Below are positions 18,924 through 27,656 of a DNA stretch of 64,000 nt, one piece after another (position 1 is the stretch's first letter; every line of letters begins with the position of its first letter). The stretch lies in assembly GCF_002272745.1 (NCBI RefSeq), contig NZ_NPBD01000006.1:1-64000 (forward strand). Direction: 5' to 3'. Source of the stretch: Terribacillus saccharophilus. GTDB taxonomy: Bacteria; Bacillota; Bacilli; Bacillales; Amphibacillaceae. The position numbers and the translations under genes were made by a program. The notes beneath the pieces were generated by a model. The model did no database searches. It saw nothing but the letters and a program-made list of their open reading frames with translations, and had not been told where the DNA came from.

Positions 18924-19118
18924 TTATCTGCTTAATTGCTCTTGTGCTGTGCGTACAAGACGTTTTGTGATTTCTCCTCCAACAGATCCGTTGGCACGAG
19001 AAGTTTCGTTTCCGCCAAGCTGTACACCGAATTCTTGTGCGATCTCATATTTCATTTGATCTAGAGCTTGTTGCGCTTGAGGTACTACTAGCTGGTTGCT
19101 TGAGTTGTTGTTAGCCAT
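18924..19118 (-). CDS. sspA: Alpha/beta-type small acid-soluble spore protein
   Basis: 64 residues. Binds and shields spore DNA as an A-form-like complex; degraded at germination by the GPR protease. Both family signatures are present: the GPR region [11 protein letters not shown] (about 22-32) and the C-terminal block [16 protein letters not shown] (about 40-55). It sits next to thiI, the place of sspA in B. subtilis. A SigG-type promoter (19142-19171) and an AAGGAGG site precede it. It could equally be called another alpha/beta ssp paralogue. Confidence 0.93.
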   Translation of the reverse strand: MANNNSSNQLVVPQAQQALDQMKYEIAQEFGVQLGGNETSRANGSVGGEITKRLVRTAQEQLSR

Positions 19119-19141
19119 TTTGTGTCACCTCCTTGTACAAG

Positions 19142-19171
19142 TAGGATGCGCCGACAAGGAGGTAAACATAC
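19142..19171 (-). promoter_or_regulatory. SigG-type (late forespore) promoter of the SASP gene
   Basis: Minus-strand GTATG (19167-19171), 18 bp, CATCCTA (19142-19148) fits the SigG pattern gnATR-N18-CATnnTA. It overlaps the start of the intergenic region after thiI and lies about 24 nt before the SASP start codon. Confidence 0.7.
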
Positions 19172-19193
19172 AGATTATTTAGATGGGAAGTTC

Positions 19194-20393
19194 TTACAAT
19201 AAGTCAGCAAATGGCGCATTGTTTTCATCTGGCAATGCAGTGATAATTTCTGTACCTTCGATAGCTCGTTCGAATTCAGCCGAGAAGTCGATTGTACCTT
19301 CATACAAGTGGACCTTTTCACGGCGAGGCTTTGTTTTAGGTGCTTCCGGTACAAAGACTGTACAGCAGTCATCATATGGACGCGTTGAAATCTCATACGT
19401 GTCAATTTGTTTTGCAATATCGATGATGTCAGACTTGTCCATCGTAATCAACGGGCGCAAAACTGGATAGTTCGTCACTTCGTTAATTGCAAACATACTC
19501 TCCATCGTCTGACTTGCAACCTGACCAAGGCTTTCTCCGGAAGTAAGTGACATGATGCCGTGTTTTTCTGCAATTCGTTCACTGATACGCAGCATCATCC
19601 GACGCATGACCGTCATGCTATAGCCGAAAGGTATCTCTTGATGCACCTTCACCTGTAAATCAGTGAATGGAACAACATGAATTTTCACTTTAGCACCGAA
19701 TTTCGATAATGTTTGTGCCAAATCAATCACTTTCTGTTTTGCACGTTCATTCGTATAAGGAGGAGAATGGAAATGGATTGCTTCTATCTCCACTCCACGC
19801 TTCATTGCCAGGTACCCTGCTACAGGACTGTCAATACCGCCTGAAAGCATCAATAATGTCTTACCTGAGCTGCCTGCAGGCAAGCCGCCCGGTCCCTTGA
19901 TTTTTTGGCCTGTAACATATGTCGCTCGTTCACGTATCTCTACCATGATATCGACACCTGGTTTTCTTACATCAACAGGATAGCCTTCACTGTTCTGAAG
20001 AACATAAGCGCCAATGCGCTGGTTCATCTCCTGTGAGTCAATCGGGAATTGTTTGTTTGTTCGGCGGCATGATATTTTGAAAGATGTTCCAGCTGGATTA
20101 TCTAGTAAAAGCTTCAATGCAGCCTGTTTAATTGCCAGCTCTTCATTTTCAGTTCGAATAGCCAGACTGAAGCTATGGATACCGAAAATGTTCCGACACG
20201 CTTCTACAATCGGTTCATGTTTCTCTCCGTGAAGATGAATATACATCCGGTCACGTGTACGCTCTATTTTCGCTTTCGGGTAAGGTCTGATTTGGTCTTT
20301 CACATTATTTTCCAGTTGTTTGGTAAAATGCTTCCGATTCTTTCCTTTCAGTGCCATTTCTCCATAACGTATCAATATATGATCATACTGCAT
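19194..20393 (-). CDS. thiI: tRNA 4-thiouridine synthase ThiI
   Basis: Adenylates U8 of tRNA and installs sulfur supplied by a cysteine desulfurase. 399 residues: ferredoxin-like/THUMP region (about 1-165) and PP-loop ATPase domain with SGGIDSP at 184-190. The C-terminal rhodanese domain of the enterobacterial protein is absent, as is normal in Bacilli. It follows the desulfurase gene by 4 nt, so the pair forms a dedicated sulfur-relay operon. Start ATG follows GAGGTAAGCAT. Confidence 0.96.
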   Translation of the reverse strand: MQYDHILIRYGEMALKGKNRKHFTKQLENNVKDQIRPYPKAKIERTRDRMYIHLHGEKHEPIVEACRNIFGIHSFSLAIRTENEELAIKQAALKLLLDNPAGTSFKISCRRTNKQFPIDSQEMNQRIGAYVLQNSEGYPVDVRKPGVDIMVEIRERATYVTGQKIKGPGGLPAGSSGKTLLMLSGGIDSPVAGYLAMKRGVEIEAIHFHSPPYTNERAKQKVIDLAQTLSKFGAKVKIHVVPFTDLQVKVHQEIPFGYSMTVMRRMMLRISERIAEKHGIMSLTSGESLGQVASQTMESMFAINEVTNYPVLRPLITMDKSDIIDIAKQIDTYEISTRPYDDCCTVFVPEAPKTKPRREKVHLYEGTIDFSAEFERAIEGTEIITALPDENNAPFADLL

Positions 20394-20397
20394 ATGC

Positions 20398-21537
20398 TTA
20401 CCTCATCACTTTCTTTAAATGTGTTAATGTCTTTTCCAGAATCTGCAGGAAGTAGTCGACTTCTTGCTGTGTATTATCATAAGAAAAACTCACTCGGATA
20501 GCGGATTCTGCCTGTGTATCCGGCACCCCGCAAGCAAGCAGAACGGCACTTGCATCACTGTTTTTGGAAGAGCAAGCTGATTTGGTCGATACATAAATAT
20601 CTTTTTCTCCAAGAGCATGCACCAACACCTCAGGCTTCAATCCTGGTACGGAAAAGTTCACGATATGCGGAGCACCCGCAGGCGGAGAATGAAGTACCAC
20701 ATCATCCATTTTCCCAAGGCCTGCCCAAAGTCTCTCTCTCAGTTCAAAAAGCTTAGCAGGATGAACCTGAAGCTCTTCCATTGCCAAACGCAACGCTTTG
20801 ACCATAGCTGTTATTCCAGGTACATTTTCTGTTCCGGAACGAAGCGCCTGTTCCTGTCCTCCACCGGACAGCTGTGGGACTATACGCGTATCAGCAGCTT
20901 TATACAGAATACCGCTGCCTTTCATCCCATGAAATTTATGAGCTGAAAGCGTACAAAGATGAATATTACTCTTCTTGATATCGAGTGCCACTTTCCCGGC
21001 TCCTTGGACATGGTCGACATGAAACGTAATATGAGGAAATTCGGTCAGCATCTGACCAATCGTCTTAATTGGTTGGATGGTACCAAGTTCATTATTCACA
21101 TGCATCACACTTACAAGAATGGTTTGATCTGTTATGGCTGCTTTTATCTTTTCAGCCGTCACATAGCCGTACTTATCCACATCAACATATGTCACCATAA
21201 AGCCCTGGTTCTCTAATTCCGCACAAGTCTCCAAGACAGAAGGATGTTCTACGGTCGTCGTGATAATATGATTCCCTAAACGTTTTTTCTGTAATGCCGT
21301 TCCTTTTATTGCTAGATTATTTCCTTCTGTTCCGCCGGATGTGAAAAGAATCTCATTTTCCCCGACATGTAAAAGCTGTGCCGCCTGTTTCCGGCATGCA
21401 GTCAACAGCTGTTCTGCACTGCCGCCCAATCGATGCAAAGAAGAAGGATTAGCAAAATACGTTTGTGCTGCCTCCGTGTAACTGGTAAGCACATCTGGGT
21501 GCGGCTTCGTTGTTGCACTATTATCAAAGTAAATCAT
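20398..21537 (-). CDS. nifZ: Cysteine desulfurase of the ThiI pathway (NifZ/IscS-like)
   Basis: PLP enzyme moving sulfur from cysteine to ThiI. 379 residues. N-terminal YFDNSATTKPHPDV, PLP-lysine motif SAHKFHGMKGSGIL (near 200) and the sulfur-accepting cysteine loop STKSACSSKNS (near 325). The start at 21537 is preferred over the GTG 15 nt upstream because GGGGGA lies just before it and homologues begin MIYFDN. Operon with thiI. Confidence 0.94.
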   Translation of the reverse strand: MIYFDNSATTKPHPDVLTSYTEAAQTYFANPSSLHRLGGSAEQLLTACRKQAAQLLHVGENEILFTSGGTEGNNLAIKGTALQKKRLGNHIITTTVEHPSVLETCAELENQGFMVTYVDVDKYGYVTAEKIKAAITDQTILVSVMHVNNELGTIQPIKTIGQMLTEFPHITFHVDHVQGAGKVALDIKKSNIHLCTLSAHKFHGMKGSGILYKAADTRIVPQLSGGGQEQALRSGTENVPGITAMVKALRLAMEELQVHPAKLFELRERLWAGLGKMDDVVLHSPPAGAPHIVNFSVPGLKPEVLVHALGEKDIYVSTKSACSSKNSDASAVLLACGVPDTQAESAIRVSFSYDNTQQEVDYFLQILEKTLTHLKKVMR

Positions 21538-21573
21538 GTATCCGTCCCCCACTGTTCAAACTGTCTTTTACTA

Positions 21574-21616
21574 AAATAAAGCAATCCCTCGCGTGTGGCA
21601 AGGGATTGCTTTATTT
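21574..21616 (-). terminator. Terminator of ezrA
   Basis: Perfect 16-bp arms AAATAAAGCAATCCCT and its complement (21574-21589, 21601-21616), T-rich beyond, 2 nt after the ezrA stop. Confidence 0.9.
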
Positions 21617-21617
21617 A

Positions 21618-23309
21618 TCAGCTGGGAACCTTGATATGTTTTTCCAGGCGTTCCAGCGCTTTCGGTTCTATATCTTGTAATGCACGAGCAGCCCGCTCCA
21701 AGGCTTGTTCATATTGATATTCACGGAACAGCTTCTCTGATTCAGCCATTTCGGCTGCAAGCAACGGATATTGGCTGCGGTAACGGTTGGAATACTGAAT
21801 CACTACTTCTGCCAAATAAGCTTGTTCCAGTAAATGCTCAATTTGTTCAATGGTTGCATTGGTGACTTCCTCTGCTTGCTGCAGATGTGTGCGCACCTCA
21901 GCCATATCTAGCGGATGTGCTTCGAGCACCTCCATTGTGCGGGAAGTTTTCTCCTGGCTCTCTTCTACCATCTGCCAAACTTCCTGCTGTACACCTGGGA
22001 TATTACTCTTTTGCAGTTTACGATTTACATCGTATAGCTTTTGCCGCATGTCAGCAATTTTCTCTTTTGCTTCTAATTCATCTTTACGCAATGTCTTGAT
22101 CTTTTCACGGATTGCCTCGTGTTCTTCTTCTATGGCACTCAGTTCACGGAAGCCCGCTTCCAGCTCTTCCTTCAGTTTTGCATGTGATACAAGCTCATCA
22201 TCGATCTCTTGCTGCAGCGTTTCAAGCTGTTTGATAAGTCTGGAGATCTTTGTCTCAAGCTTCAGATGGAATTCGACATCATTATCAGTAAAGAAATAAG
22301 ACTCCCGAAGCAGATCAACTTCTTCTTTCGTCTTGATATAGACCTCTGTTTTCTTCTCGACAGCATGAACGTATTGCTCGAATTTGGAATCCACATAATT
22401 CTTTGCAACAGCCTCATTCTCAAGAAGCTGATACATTTCTTTTATACGGCTCTCCAAAGCAGGGATAACTAAATTCGTCTCTTCTGTATCGCCTGCTTCC
22501 AGCTGTTTGATAAGAAGATCCAATCGTTCCTTCTCAGCCTTCAGCTCGTCTTCGAAACCAAGATGATGAATCCGGTAGCCATCCTGTTTCATCTCTCGGA
22601 TGCCGCCAAGCAGATCAGTAACTTGTGACGGAAGATCTTGCTTCACCTGTTTGTAAGCTTGAGGGAATGCCTCAATCTCTGCTTCCAGTGACTCTGTTTT
22701 CATCTTCACGTCTGTAATGAGTTGGTTGGCTTCGAAGTAGTTGCCAGATTCAATGAGTGAATGATAGGTAGCCAGCTGTGTGATTTGCTCAGCAATCGCT
22801 GTCTCAAAACGCACATCTGCTTTTCCGTATTGATGGCGATGCTGCGAAATCGTACGCTTCAGCGTCTGAAGTGCAGGCTGTAAAGCCTCCGCCTGCTTTC
22901 GCGCTTCTTCTTCTGATGCAAGCAGCTCATCCAGCTCACGGAACATAGCTTCAATCTTATCCTCCACTTGGGATAGTGTCGCTTCTACTCGCTGCAGATG
23001 CTGCTTCGCTTTGTTGAAACGATAGCGGTCAGCACCTTCCTCCGCATCAAAAAGAGCCTCTTCTGTATCTGGAAGCTCTTTGGTTACGATATGATCCCAG
23101 CGTTCCTTCCACGATTCAAATTTTTCCTGTGTTTCTCCAGACAGGTTCAACGCTTTCACTTTCGCTAATTCTTCTGATACGTTGCGGTTCGATATATCCA
23201 TTTTCCAGCTCTCAAGCCGGTCCACTTCATCATAAACTCGCTTTCTCATAATCAAGCCCAAGATGATCAGGGCAATGATTAAAATAATACCTCCGATGAT
23301 GTACGGCAA
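21618..23309 (-). CDS. ezrA: Septation ring formation regulator EzrA
   Basis: Membrane-anchored negative regulator of FtsZ ring assembly that also links divisome and cell-wall synthesis. 563 residues (B. subtilis 562). One N-terminal membrane segment (about 2-22, PYIIGGIILIIALIILGLIM), the rest spectrin-like antiparallel coiled coils, heavily charged. The start is TTG at 23309, placed 7 nt after GGAGG. Monocistronic with its own terminator. Confidence 0.95.
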   Translation of the reverse strand: MPYIIGGIILIIALIILGLIMRKRVYDEVDRLESWKMDISNRNVSEELAKVKALNLSGETQEKFESWKERWDHIVTKELPDTEEALFDAEEGADRYRFNKAKQHLQRVEATLSQVEDKIEAMFRELDELLASEEEARKQAEALQPALQTLKRTISQHRHQYGKADVRFETAIAEQITQLATYHSLIESGNYFEANQLITDVKMKTESLEAEIEAFPQAYKQVKQDLPSQVTDLLGGIREMKQDGYRIHHLGFEDELKAEKERLDLLIKQLEAGDTEETNLVIPALESRIKEMYQLLENEAVAKNYVDSKFEQYVHAVEKKTEVYIKTKEEVDLLRESYFFTDNDVEFHLKLETKISRLIKQLETLQQEIDDELVSHAKLKEELEAGFRELSAIEEEHEAIREKIKTLRKDELEAKEKIADMRQKLYDVNRKLQKSNIPGVQQEVWQMVEESQEKTSRTMEVLEAHPLDMAEVRTHLQQAEEVTNATIEQIEHLLEQAYLAEVVIQYSNRYRSQYPLLAAEMAESEKLFREYQYEQALERAARALQDIEPKALERLEKHIKVPS

Positions 23310-23464
23310 TGTCCAGCCTCCTAACCAATACTCGGGAAAAAGGAGTAATACCCTAATAATCGTTATCTATTTTTAATACTAATATGATACCATGTAAACC
23401 GCAAATATGGCTAAATTTTTTCAAATTTCTCTGTTATTTTCCATGTTTTTCCCGAGGTGATGCA

Positions 23465-24103
23465 TCAATTGGCTGATACTGCACGTAATGCAGCAGAGGA
23501 AACCGTTGTCAACGTATCGATCCAATGGTGGATACTTGATGTATACATGCTGCAAAAATAGCGACGTGACTCCTCTGTCAGCAGCATCCCTTTCATCTCT
23601 TTGTTCATCGTAAATGGTGCAGACAGCATTCCGGAAAGCTGCATGTAAAGATAGACTCCTTCTCGTTCTCGTATTCCATTCGACTCCAGGTAATCACGAA
23701 AGGCTTGTTTCAGCGTATGATTCTCCTTCGCCAAATACGTCACTGCCATTTCCCTGACAAAGACGGAATCCAGCATAAGCTCCCTTTGGATGAAAGCCGT
23801 GAATTGATTCCGCGAGAGTTTATAATGTATAATTGCTTCAATTAATTGTTTCAGATAGGTACTGGAAGAGTCCTGCCCGCGTTTTTGGGCTGTTTTCTCC
23901 AGAACAGCAAGATATTCCTCGTAATACAGCACGACGGATGCTTCCAGAAGTCCTTGCTTGCTCTTATAATAATAGTTAATCAAGGAGACATTGACCGAAG
24001 CTTTTCCCGCAATATCGCGGACGGATGTCCCATGGTAGCCTTTTGTGTAGAACAATTGACAAGCGGCGTCCATCACTTTCTGTTTCGTGTCATTTTTTTT
24101 CAA
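23465..24103 (-). CDS. refZ: TetR-family regulator RefZ (YttP)
   Basis: In B. subtilis RefZ binds sites near the origin and tunes FtsZ-ring position during sporulation. Here 212 residues: an N-terminal TetR helix-turn-helix (YTKGYHGTSVRDIAGKASVNVSL region, about 17-40, read in pieces) and an all-helical C-terminal domain. The start is TTG at 24103, 9 nt after AAAGGAG; upstream in-frame codons would run into the divergent ytsP gene. Assigned by fold, length and its place beside ytsP. Confidence 0.85.
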   Translation of the reverse strand: MKKNDTKQKVMDAACQLFYTKGYHGTSVRDIAGKASVNVSLINYYYKSKQGLLEASVVLYYEEYLAVLEKTAQKRGQDSSSTYLKQLIEAIIHYKLSRNQFTAFIQRELMLDSVFVREMAVTYLAKENHTLKQAFRDYLESNGIREREGVYLYMQLSGMLSAPFTMNKEMKGMLLTEESRRYFCSMYTSSIHHWIDTLTTVSSAALRAVSAN

Positions 24104-24222
24104 TCTTCTCAGCTCCTTTATCTGTTGTATACGACAGCGAAAGATGCATCCCTGCATATTTCGCTCGCCAAATCTCGCGCCTTCTGTCGAATTACAGAAA
24201 TCCATTATATGGGGGAAATAAT

Positions 24223-24708
24223 ATGTTCGAAACAAAAGCTTATAGTGGTTCCCGTGAAAAGGACTATGAATTGCTTGTTAAACAGCTAGATGCATTGCTA
24301 ACTGGCGAAGAAGACGAAATCTCTCATCTGGCAAATGCTTCTGCTCTTTTGAATCAGTTCTTGGATGATGTGAACTGGGTCGGTTTTTATCTTCATAAAG
24401 AGGAAGAATTGATTCTCGGTCCATTCCAAGGCCTTCCAGCGTGTGTGCGTATCAAAATTGGCAAAGGTGTATGCGGAACTGCTGTAGCAGAAAATAAAAC
24501 ACAGCTAGTAGCCGATGTACATCAATTCCCTGGACACATCGCATGTGACGCAGCAAGTCAGTCTGAAATTGTTGTTCCTATTGTCGTTAACGGTAAATCC
24601 TACGGTGTGCTTGATATCGATAGTCCGTCCAAAAATCGATTCGATGAAACAGATCAGAAGTACTTAGAAAAATTCATCGAGGTTCTCGTCAAGCATTTGA
24701 CTAAATAA
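24223..24708 (+). CDS. ytsP: Free methionine-R-sulfoxide reductase-type GAF protein (YtsP)
   Basis: 161 residues, single GAF domain. The three cysteines used by fRMsr enzymes are in place: C74 (LPACVRI), C84 (GVCGTA) and C108 (HIACDAAS), so it should reduce free methionine-(R)-sulfoxide. Start ATG at 24223 follows GGGGGAAATAAT. Divergent from refZ and convergent with the diguanylate cyclase, sharing a terminator. Confidence 0.92.
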   Translation: MFETKAYSGSREKDYELLVKQLDALLTGEEDEISHLANASALLNQFLDDVNWVGFYLHKEEELILGPFQGLPACVRIKIGKGVCGTAVAENKTQLVADVHQFPGHIACDAASQSEIVVPIVVNGKSYGVLDIDSPSKNRFDETDQKYLEKFIEVLVKHLTK

Positions 24709-24742
24709 AAAAACAGCTTCCGCTAATGGAAGCTGTTTTTTT
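24707..24742. terminator. Bidirectional terminator between ytsP and dgcP
   Basis: Perfect 15-bp arms AAAAAAACAGCTTCC and complement (24707-24721, 24728-24742), 6-nt loop, A/T runs on both sides. Confidence 0.92.
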
Positions 24743-26568
24743 TAGATACAATATCTGTTTTTCCCAAGTCGTTTGGCATCATAGAGCTTACGGTCTGCTC
24801 TGGAGAACAGATTATGCACGGCCGGACGGTCTGCGGCTGTCCATGTGGATACCCCGCATGAAACTGTAACTGCAGGACGAGTCGAGCCCGCAATACTTTG
24901 AACAATTCTTTCTGCTTTCTTTATTGTCTGATCAAAGGACGCATGCGGCAGGTAAATTGCCAGCTCTTCTCCGCCCCATCTGGCTGCTACATCTGACGGG
25001 CCAAGCAACTCTTTAATAAGATTGGCCACTTGGATCAAAAGATAATCACCTGTATTATGCCCATACGTATCATTCACCTTTTTAAAGTCATCCACATCAA
25101 TCAGAATGAATCCGCCTTGTACATCTTCCTGTATGTGCTCACGCATCTTTTCATCCAGATAACTTCTTGAAAATAGATTCGTAAGGTAATCTGTGATCAC
25201 CAAATTTTCAAGTCTCTCACGAAGCATGGAATTAACGATCGACAACGACGAATGCTGTACAAGCGATTCGATAAGCCGGAATGATTCAAAAGTAAAAAAG
25301 CTGGGATTGCGATGCAGCACTAGCACAACACCTTGCAGCTGTTCCGACCTTACCATCGGAATCACCAGTAAAGACCGATAAGGAAGCGGTACATCCGGAT
25401 ATCTTTCCTGGAAGTTGCTGATAAACATTGCCTCTCCGTGTGCATCTCGGCAATGCCGCGCAATCCATTCTAAGAAGATATGGGAATTCTGTTCAAAGAA
25501 AAAACCTGTACTGCCGTTCAGTATGTCACCTCCGTCTTGATCTCCTCTGTATAGGATGAATCCAATTTCTTCCCCGCCGAACGTATCTCGGATTTGCTGA
25601 TGCATCAAGGTGATTGTATCTGACAGACGCAGGTTGGCATTCATTTTCTTCGATGTCTCATTAATTAGCTGCAGATCACTGATTAGTTTCTTGGAGTGCT
25701 GATACAGTCGGGCATTCTCAAGTGCATTTCCTGCGGAATCGGCTAGTTTTGTAATAAAACTATGATCCGCTTTCGTGTATTTCATGGCGGACGGAATTGA
25801 GACATGTAATACACCATAAATGCCTTGCTTGCCGTTCAGCGGCACATAGCGATTGATTACTTGTCCCTTTGCACTTTCTTCTACTTGTACTTCACCTGTC
25901 ATATATGCCCGCGTACTAGCTTCATGGACAGAATAATCATAAACTAAGTTTTTGATTGGCAAATCCGTATCTCCGTGATAGTCTTGTGCGAGCAAAAGTG
26001 CATAAGCGAATTGCGGATAAGTCCGTTGCAAAGTGGTAATCAACACTCTGAGAACATCATGCATATCGATAGAAGCATGCAGATTTGTCGCTGCTTCATA
26101 TAACTGGGCAGTGTGCTGCTCATCTTCTTTCACTTGGTGGGTGAGAATAAGGTGGGTAACACAATTCCCGATTTCCCAGGCCAGTTCCCTGCAATCAGGA
26201 ATCATCTCTCCGCCTCCTCCTATATAAAGGAATCCGATTACACTTTCATTCTGACGCTGTAAAGGTAAGACTCTATCCAATACATGCGGAAATTCCCTTA
26301 ACATATCGGGCATACAAACATCTTGGTGAATATAATCGATAGACAGACGGAATCCGCTCTGTCTCATCCCTGCATAGCTTATACGCTCTAATCGCTGCTG
26401 CCATTCATCATATATGTATAGCGCCACACTATCTGCCTGCAGTAGATTCTTCATATTTTCGGTCATAAGTGCAAGTATCTCTCTGTAACTATAGCTTTCT
26501 CTCGATACAAGGAGCTGATAGAAATAAAGCTTTGCTTGCTCAAGATTGCTGTCCGTTAGCCGCTCCAT
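24742..26568 (-). CDS. dgcP: GAF-containing diguanylate cyclase (DgcP/YtrP)
   Basis: Makes cyclic di-GMP from GTP. About 608 residues, no membrane segment. Several GAF-like sensor regions (about 30-150, 170-295, 315-430) precede a C-terminal GGDEF domain (about 445-605) with DYLTNLFSR, VDDFKKVNDTYGH and the active-site RWGGEELAIYLP (near 522-533). The product-inhibition motif RxxD just before the active site is replaced by GPSD. The ATG at 26568 has a better-spaced AGGTGA than the one at 26574. Same neighbours (ytsP, rpsD) as B. subtilis ytrP. Confidence 0.9.
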   Translation of the reverse strand: MERLTDSNLEQAKLYFYQLLVSRESYSYREILALMTENMKNLLQADSVALYIYDEWQQRLERISYAGMRQSGFRLSIDYIHQDVCMPDMLREFPHVLDRVLPLQRQNESVIGFLYIGGGGEMIPDCRELAWEIGNCVTHLILTHQVKEDEQHTAQLYEAATNLHASIDMHDVLRVLITTLQRTYPQFAYALLLAQDYHGDTDLPIKNLVYDYSVHEASTRAYMTGEVQVEESAKGQVINRYVPLNGKQGIYGVLHVSIPSAMKYTKADHSFITKLADSAGNALENARLYQHSKKLISDLQLINETSKKMNANLRLSDTITLMHQQIRDTFGGEEIGFILYRGDQDGGDILNGSTGFFFEQNSHIFLEWIARHCRDAHGEAMFISNFQERYPDVPLPYRSLLVIPMVRSEQLQGVVLVLHRNPSFFTFESFRLIESLVQHSSLSIVNSMLRERLENLVITDYLTNLFSRSYLDEKMREHIQEDVQGGFILIDVDDFKKVNDTYGHNTGDYLLIQVANLIKELLGPSDVAARWGGEELAIYLPHASFDQTIKKAERIVQSIAGSTRPAVTVSCGVSTWTAADRPAVHNLFSRADRKLYDAKRLGKNRYCI

Positions 26569-26602
26569 CTGCATCTCACCTACATTTTGGTAGTTTTATT
26601 CT

Positions 26603-26632
26603 ATTATATAAGATAATAGACTCAATTCTCAA
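26603..26632 (-). promoter_or_regulatory. SigA-type promoter of dgcP
   Basis: Minus-strand TTGAGA (26627-26632), 18 bp, TATAAT (26603-26608), about 35 nt before the dgcP start. Confidence 0.7.
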
Positions 26633-26693
26633 TTGATATCCTAGTTCTTTTTACTTACAATTGTGTTCATAATATCTCCTTTGCCTAATTGTC

Positions 26694-26723
26694 TTGACTT
26701 TAACCAGACGGAAAGCTTATAAT
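26694..26723 (+). promoter_or_regulatory. SigA-type promoter of rpsD
   Basis: TTGACT (26694-26699), 18 bp, TATAAT (26718-26723): near-consensus, followed by a long untranslated leader before rpsD. Confidence 0.85.
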
Positions 26724-26729
26724 ACTCTT

Positions 26730-26950
26730 TGTGTAAAATAAATGGCGGCCTATGTGAACTCCCATTTGTCTGATTTTGTTCCTTTCTTGGCAAGGCGTAT
26801 AAAGAGACGAATCTTCGTTTCTCCTTGTTTCAGAAGGTGTATCGTGTAACTCTCTGCTGTCGGAGCGATGGTACATGAAAACATAATCAACAGGTGAACC
26901 GAGCACACTCTGTTTTTATTTTATGCAAATAAAATAATAAAGGTGGAATT
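26730..26950 (+). ncRNA. rpsD 5' leader, probable S4 autoregulatory RNA
   Basis: About 225 nt separate the promoter from the rpsD start with no credible ORF. In B. subtilis ribosomal protein S4 represses its own mRNA through a structured leader of this kind. Complementary segments are visible (for example AGACGAATCTTCGTTTCT near 26810), but I did not fold it. Function is inferred from position and family knowledge. Confidence 0.65.
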
Positions 26951-26955
26951 TATCC

Positions 26956-27558
26956 ATGGCACGTTATACAGGTCCATTATGGAAAAAATCCCGTCGTCTT
27001 GGTATCTCCCTAAGCGGAACAGGTAAAGAGCTTGACAAACGCCCTTACCCACCAGGACAACACGGTCCAAACCAACGCAGAAAGCAATCCGAATACGGCT
27101 TGCAGCAAGCAGAGAAACAAAAACTTCGTTACATGTATAACATGAACGAGCGCCAATTCCGTCGTGCATTCGAGGAAGCTGGTAAAATGAAAGGTATCCA
27201 TGGTGAGAACTTCATGACTCTTCTTGAATCTCGTCTTGATAACCTTGTATATCGTCTAGGCTTGGCTCGTACTCGCAGACAAGCTCGTCAGATCGTTGGC
27301 CACGGCCACATCACTGTAGACGGTAAACGCGTAGATATCCCATCTTACCGCGTAAAACCTGGTCAAGTTATCGGTGTTCGTGAGAAATCACTTAAACTTG
27401 ATATCATTGCTACTTCTGTTGAAGCGAACAACTTCGTACCAGATTACATGACGTTCGATGCAAGCAGCTTGCAAGGAACTTACTCTCGTTACCCAGAGCG
27501 TTCTGAACTTCCTGCTGAAATCAACGAAGCACTTATCGTAGAGTTCTACTCCCGTTAA
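26956..27558 (+). CDS. rpsD: 30S ribosomal protein S4
   Basis: Primary 16S rRNA-binding protein of the 30S subunit and translational autoregulator. 200 residues, full length. N-terminal [20 protein letters not shown] and the S4 RNA-binding domain (about 90-155) with [20 protein letters not shown]. No CXXC zinc motif, so it is the zinc-independent C-minus form. Start ATG follows AAAGGTGG. Monocistronic, promoter at 26694. Confidence 0.98.
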   Translation: MARYTGPLWKKSRRLGISLSGTGKELDKRPYPPGQHGPNQRRKQSEYGLQQAEKQKLRYMYNMNERQFRRAFEEAGKMKGIHGENFMTLLESRLDNLVYRLGLARTRRQARQIVGHGHITVDGKRVDIPSYRVKPGQVIGVREKSLKLDIIATSVEANNFVPDYMTFDASSLQGTYSRYPERSELPAEINEALIVEFYSR

Positions 27559-27564
27559 TTGCTT

Positions 27565-27605
27565 AAAAACTCCGGATTGCCACTTGGCATCTCCGGAGTT
27601 TTTTT
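27565..27605 (+). terminator. Terminator of rpsD
   Basis: AACTCCGGA...TCCGGAGTT hairpin followed by seven T residues, a few bases after the rpsD stop. Confidence 0.9.
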
Positions 27606-27609
27606 ATAC

Positions 27610-27643
27610 TAAAAAAGACGCCTCACTATTAGCAAGACGCCTT
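27610..27643 (-). terminator. Probable terminator of the SDR gene
   Basis: Minus-strand hairpin GGCGTCTTGC / GTGAGGCGTC (10 bp with several G-T pairs, 5-nt loop) followed by TTTTTT. Confidence 0.6.
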
Positions 27644-27656
27644 CTCTATCATGAAA

